Assembly: GCA_964036195.1 (NCBI GenBank)
Contig: OZ038452.1
Coordinates: 10,224,704-10,288,703 of the forward strand
Length of the DNA stretch: 64,000 nt
Direction: 5' to 3'
Origin: Sphaerolaimus hirsutus
Lineage: Eukaryota; Nematoda; Chromadorea; Monhysterida; Sphaerolaimidae
Shown here: positions 56,601 through 62,600 of the stretch, piece by piece
Position numbering within the stretch: position 1 is the stretch's first letter
Layout of the letters: each line of letters starts with the position of its first letter
Position numbers and translations under genes: made by a program
The notes under the pieces: model-generated
Database searches by the model: none
What the model was told of the DNA's origin: nothing
The model's input: the letters and a program-made list of their open reading frames with translations, nothing else

Positions 56601-59600
56601 ACAGTTGGTCGAGAAATGGATGTCACTATGGACCTATTCAACAGAATACGATACGTTAGAATAGGGCACATTATTTTTTAAAGTACATATTGCCATGCGA
56701 GAAAGAGATGAACCACACGCCTCGCGTGAGAACTGAGTTGAAAAAAAAAATCAAAATATGATGATAAATATGATAAAGGTCGCGTTATTGCAACATAAAG
56801 CGAAGGAATGATAAAGCCGGAGTTACGTACAGCACAACGATAAATAGAAGCTGAAACGACAAATACATGTCGCCGCAAATTCCATTACACAAGAACGCTT
56901 CGAGATTTCCATCTATAAATTGACATGTTGAAAGCACTAACCGATATCTACGTCGTCCAAAAATATATGTCCAAAAATATATGTCCAAAAATTATCCAGA
57001 AAACCCCAGCGGTTATTGAGGTATAAATCTAAATTTAAAATTTCGCTATTTGTCAGCAACATTTCTCGTTGAGATTGCCGACAAATAGCGAAAAAAAATT
57101 TTACATCTATATATCAAGAGGATAATTTTTGGACACGATGTAGATATTGGTTAGTGCTTTCAACATGTCGATAGAGGGATGGATATCTCATCTCTAAGCG
57201 ATCTTGTTTGTGTAATCGAATTTGCGGTGACATGTATTTGTCGCTTCAGCTTCTATTTATCATTGTGCTGTAAGCCTGTAACTCCGGCTCCGGCTTAATG
57301 TTTAAGAGCGATACACAGTATAGTAGTCGATTGACATAAATACCGGATTGTTTGTACTCAGCGCAATCAGCTACATACCACCCTAGACCGCACTCCTAGA
57401 AACACACCAGCTTCCTGAGTCGATCCTTCTCCAACTTCTCCTGCATAATACTGGCCGTCTGACTGACGCTTCCAGTGACCGTGCTGGCCTCGCTGCCTCT
57501 GCTCGGCGCCACGCTGCCGCTCAACGGCGTCATAGGCGACTCTATTGGCGCCTGGCGCTCGGCCGCTGGCGCTGGCGCCAAGCCCAAGCCATTGCCTCGT
57601 TTTGACTTTGAGGTTGATGTTTGCTCCGTCTTGCTGTCAGAGGTCCTGTGCGAGTGGCTGGTCGATTTGCCGCTTCGCTGAGTGGATTGTCCTTCGTCCG
57701 CGTCGTTTTCGTTGTCGTCCGTGGCGCCGGTGAAGGCGGTGCCGGTGTTGGTGCCGGACACGGCGCTGCCCGACACCTGCGACTCGCCCGACATGCTCGC
57801 AGCTGTGACTGGTTTGCGATGGTCGAGTTCCGCGTTTCTCGGTCTGTTCCGAATGGATTAAATTGGATGGTTAGTATTGAGACAAGTTGCTGTAGTTTTA
57901 GCGCTGTTTCGAATTTCGGTGGTGTTATTTAATAATTGATAAATGAGCGATAACTTGTGATAAAGAAGCTCGGATGCGATTGAGGTAAGCCTATTTCTGA
58001 AAGTCCAAAAAATCGAGCTAAACCTGGATAATTATATCTAGGCATTATGCCTTTTGCCGAATAAATATTTTCCATGAGATTTTTTACTTAACTTATCTTA
58101 AATATCGACGAAAAATTTCGGACGAGAACTAAACACGTCCGTAATGGATCAGAAAGGATATTGGAATTTTCTTGAATGACGAATTATTTACGTCAAACTT
58201 CAAACTTTCCGGTATTTAAATGCATCTTTGGACTCATCGACATTCAGAAATCGACACCACAATCGCACAAAAAGAATACTTTGATGCAAACTGCCTAAAA
58301 GGAATGGTAAGACGCTCGTGGTAAGACCATATTAAGTAAAAGCGAACACCGGCCGTAGGCAAAAACGACAACATCGCTTCGAGCGCGTGCAACAGCGACA
58401 GCAGAGAGAGGTGCAGAACTGCAAAGTGGCTGGCGGCATCGAAATGGCCGGCCGACCGGGTGCCAGTCCCAGACCCAGTAAAATGCCCTGTAAAATGTCA
58501 AATGCCATGCAAAGAGTCAAAAGTCATGTAAAATGCCCCGTAAAATGGCGAACGTACGTTTGCCATTTTACCAGGCATTTCACATTACTTTTGACATTTT
58601 GCATGACATTTTACATTTTACAGGGCATTTTACAGGGTCTGGGACTGCCCCCAGACGCATCGGGTGCACGGAGGCTAATCATGCAGCGGACAAGTGGACG
58701 CATGCATTTTCTATCGGCTTATCGGACGCAGTGCAACGCGGCCGCGGTGCACTTTGCGCAGACAATTCCTACGTAGGTGGGACATTTTCATTAATGCCTG
58801 ATGAGGAGGGCCGGGCGACGCTTTGCGTCGATCCTTCCCAGTAATGAACCGATGTACTTTTAAATAGAATGTTAGAAGAACATTCAATTCAGGTGAAGTG
58901 GTTTTGTTCCTTTTGAGCCATGTTTTCCCATAATGCAACAGTACCTGTTTCTTCTTAATATATTTCGGGAAACATGTTGAGTTGAACGAACCCCTTGAGA
59001 GCCGAGAAAATAACGAAAGATGTGGCTCAAATCATAGTTGTTATAAGGTATTTACGTTTACTCGATAAATACGGTTACACGAGTACTGCGTAAATACATT
59101 TTCGTTTCCTCTCGAAAAAATACAGGTACTCGCTTACTCGCGTACTTTTTGAAAGTACGCGAGTGCAGAAAACGTATTTCAGATAGGCTTTTATGTAGGC
59201 TTTTTCAAGGTATGAAAGTAAAACGGAGAAAAAGCGAAAAGAAGGCAAAATTAGGGTCAAAATATCCAAAATAACTTGAAAATAAGCAAAAACAGATTGA
59301 CTAGTGAAGTTGAGGGTGCAGAAGTTTGAAAATTAGTGATTTTGATAGAAAATAAGGACAAAATTTCTCAAAAATACACACTTTTACGTTTTCTGCGTTT
59401 TTTTACGTTTACAATTTACTCACGTTTACTCATGCATGAGTAAAAGAAAAAAAACATTTACTTTACGTTTTCTGTACTCATCGGTGAGTAATTTACCTTA
59501 CTTCAATAATACTTTACGTTAACATTTACTTCGAAAAAGTTGAGTACTTTTAACAACTCTGGCTCAAATGAACGAAAAAAGACGCTGATGGAAAGAGAAG

Positions 59601-62600
59601 AGAGGTGCATTAAGGCAATTTCGGCATCATTTCAGGAATGGTTGAGTAAAAAAAGCAGTGCCTTGCATCCTACCTGAAACCGAAGTAAAGAGGGCGGAAA
59701 TTGCATGCATGATTGAGTGGAAATTGAACCAGCCAAGTCAAACAAAACCGCCGAGATCGTTTTGCCTTGGGATGACACTCTGTCCTGTTAGTTTCATACT
59801 TAGGTAATTTTACTTTGTTTGTACGGATTGAAGTTTAAATAAAATACAATTTAATTCAAAATAATAAATTAATTTTAAAATTTAAAATAAAAAATAAAAC
59901 TATTTTTATAAACTTATAGGCAATGCAGGTTTAAAATATCCAGATGATAAAGAAACGTGGATGAATAGTGAATGGGAATTGGAAATGTTGATAAAATAAA
60001 TGGAATAGCACATAAATTGGAAAAGCGGTATAGCTCGAGCTATTAATCTCGTATACACAGATGATAGCTAAGGTAAAAGAGCGGAAGCACTTCGTCACGG
60101 CGTTTTTGACATCCATGATAAAAATTGTATACCCCCCCCCCCCGACAGTTCTCTAGCGGCTTACCGGATAGTGAAGATTATCGTTGTTTCCCATGGCCAC
60201 ATAGCTCCAAGTTTCTGCCATATTGGGGAATAGTCCCCCAGATTTATGCAGCAGAATTCAGGAACCAGCTATTTTTTTTCTTGTGCTCGAAAAATATGAC
60301 TGTAAATGCTCTGGCGATTTGGCACAAGAATTTGCGAAACAAATAGGTTTCAAGTGAGCAAATCTCGCTCGGTTTGTGCGTTTTGCAGTATGAGAGGAGA
60401 GTATTTTAGATGCAGTTCTCTGCGTAATGAAAAAATGGATCTTGTGATTTTAGGCAAAACAGTAGGTGGGATTTTCAGATTTGATGATGCGTAAGGTCTC
60501 GGTCATAAAGTGTATGGATGTTGAAATAGTGTATTTATGGATGTACAACGTTACACGTACAAGAACGTACAACGTGAAAATTTAAATACACCAAAAAACT
60601 TTGAAAATTGTGTCTGCGCACACTAGTTTTCAACCTGAAATTTGGAAAAGTCATAAGTCACCTTTGAACGCATTTGAGTATTCTATACTGAAGTGTCCCG
60701 TCAACTACAGTTGAAAAGGGATTAAAAATGACTCATTCTAGAAAACTCAAATGCGTTCAAAGTAGATTTATGAGTTTTCGAAATTTCGGTTGAAAACTAG
60801 TGTGGGGTACACATTCACTCTTAAAGAAATGAAATCAATACTCTCTACGTGTGACACTGACAATTTTTGCCTACACTTCACACCTAAGTGCGCACGAAAC
60901 ATAAATAGGTATCTTACACAGTTCAGTAGGGATCCTAAACGAATATGGAATCGATTTTTGCAGTTTGATTTTTTCACTTCCAGACTTTGCTCAATTTCAG
61001 GTGAAGGATAAAGGAGTAAAGAGATTGGATTTTAGTCTGGTGAGAATTATAATTTTTCACTTGGGCCACGGTTCAGATTTAACCAACCAGAACAGTAAAT
61101 TTGCATTAAAAAGGAACTTTCACATTTTAAACGCACCCTACTGTACACAGATAAAAAATCTTTAAACCAGTCTACCTAACTGGAACTGAAAAGTACACAT
61201 AAATAGGTACTATTGAATAAAATCGCTCAGACTTGACAAAAATGAAAAGCATGAAAAAATCGCAGATGCATAAGCATACGCCGCGCTGGACAGCACTTTG
61301 TTGTGTAAACATCGAAGCAATAGGTAGGTACGTGATTGCATAAGTAATATGCGTTTGACAACGCGGGAGAAAAACAACTGCAAGGCAGTACGACCCCGCA
61401 GCACTTTACAAGTATGAAAGTTTACAAGTAGAGTTTACTCAACACTTAACAAGTAGATATATAGAAGTTTACAAGTAAAATACCAAAGTTTACAAGTAGA
61501 TTTCAAGTGAACTTTAGCGCTCACTTTATAAGTAAAAAAGTGCACTTTACAAGTATATGAATGACATGTGAACTTTTACAAGTAGGTCATCATATCAGAT
61601 AAAGAGAATCCTATAAGTATTACACGGCGGCCGCATTTTTAAAACAAATGTGTAAAAAAATCTGAAAGCTGTGCAAAAGCTGTGTATGTATACTCGCGGA
61701 CATGACACTATGAAAACTTACCATAACCCATCTGAATAATGAACCAAAAATTATACAGTTTTTTCATCACAATATTTTGTTTTAACTATGGAATGATTAC
61801 ATACTTACAAAATTTATCACAAGATTTTTTCATTAAATTATGGTAGGTGTCCATACTAGACGTGCTGTCCATCGAGTATACTCGAATAAAAATTTACTCT
61901 CAGCTTGAACAGTGGTCAAAACAAACTTCATGTAATTATCAGCGTGATCACTTCTTTTAAGGAAAAGCACTGGCTTGTTCTTAGTTGACAAGCTCTGCAA
62001 ATATTCTACCAAAACTGTCAGCCATGATAACTATGAAATCAAATGACTCAGACTCATGAATGACATACAAATGCACATATGTTAAAGCATTTTGCATTTT
62101 TTACTGCCTGGATAATCCCATCCATAATCCGGATTCCCAGGCATTTGACAAAATATTTTTGCTGCATGCATTTTTTAAATGCTGCCTTATCAAAGGTGGT
62201 GGGCTTGACTGCACCAGGCGCCAGGCAGATACACTTGCGGATGACATTCAATTAGGGTTATCTGATCGAAACTTTTGTTTGAAAATCAATGCAGTGTTTG
62301 CACAAGGAAAGCAGCTAATGCTTGTGTACCTACAGGCACTTTTTGATGTATACTCACTTGTAATATACTTGTAAAGTGCACTTTCTTACTTTAAAAAATT
62401 ACTTGCAAAGATTAGTGGCAGTTTACTTGTAAAGTGCGTGCAAAATTCAGTTGAAATCTACTTGTAAAGTGCACACAATAATGCAGTGTAATCAACTTGT
62501 AAACTGAGGTCTTATTACTTGTAAAGTTGTATATATTTACTTGTAAACTTTCAGGTTTTCTTTACTTGTAAACTTTCATACTTGTAAAGTGGTCATTGCC

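Noticed and set aside
62060-62374. 104-codon plus-strand frame inside the TTTACAAGTA element
   Set aside because: Does not resemble a hAT transposase or any other mobile-element protein; the element appears non-autonomous.
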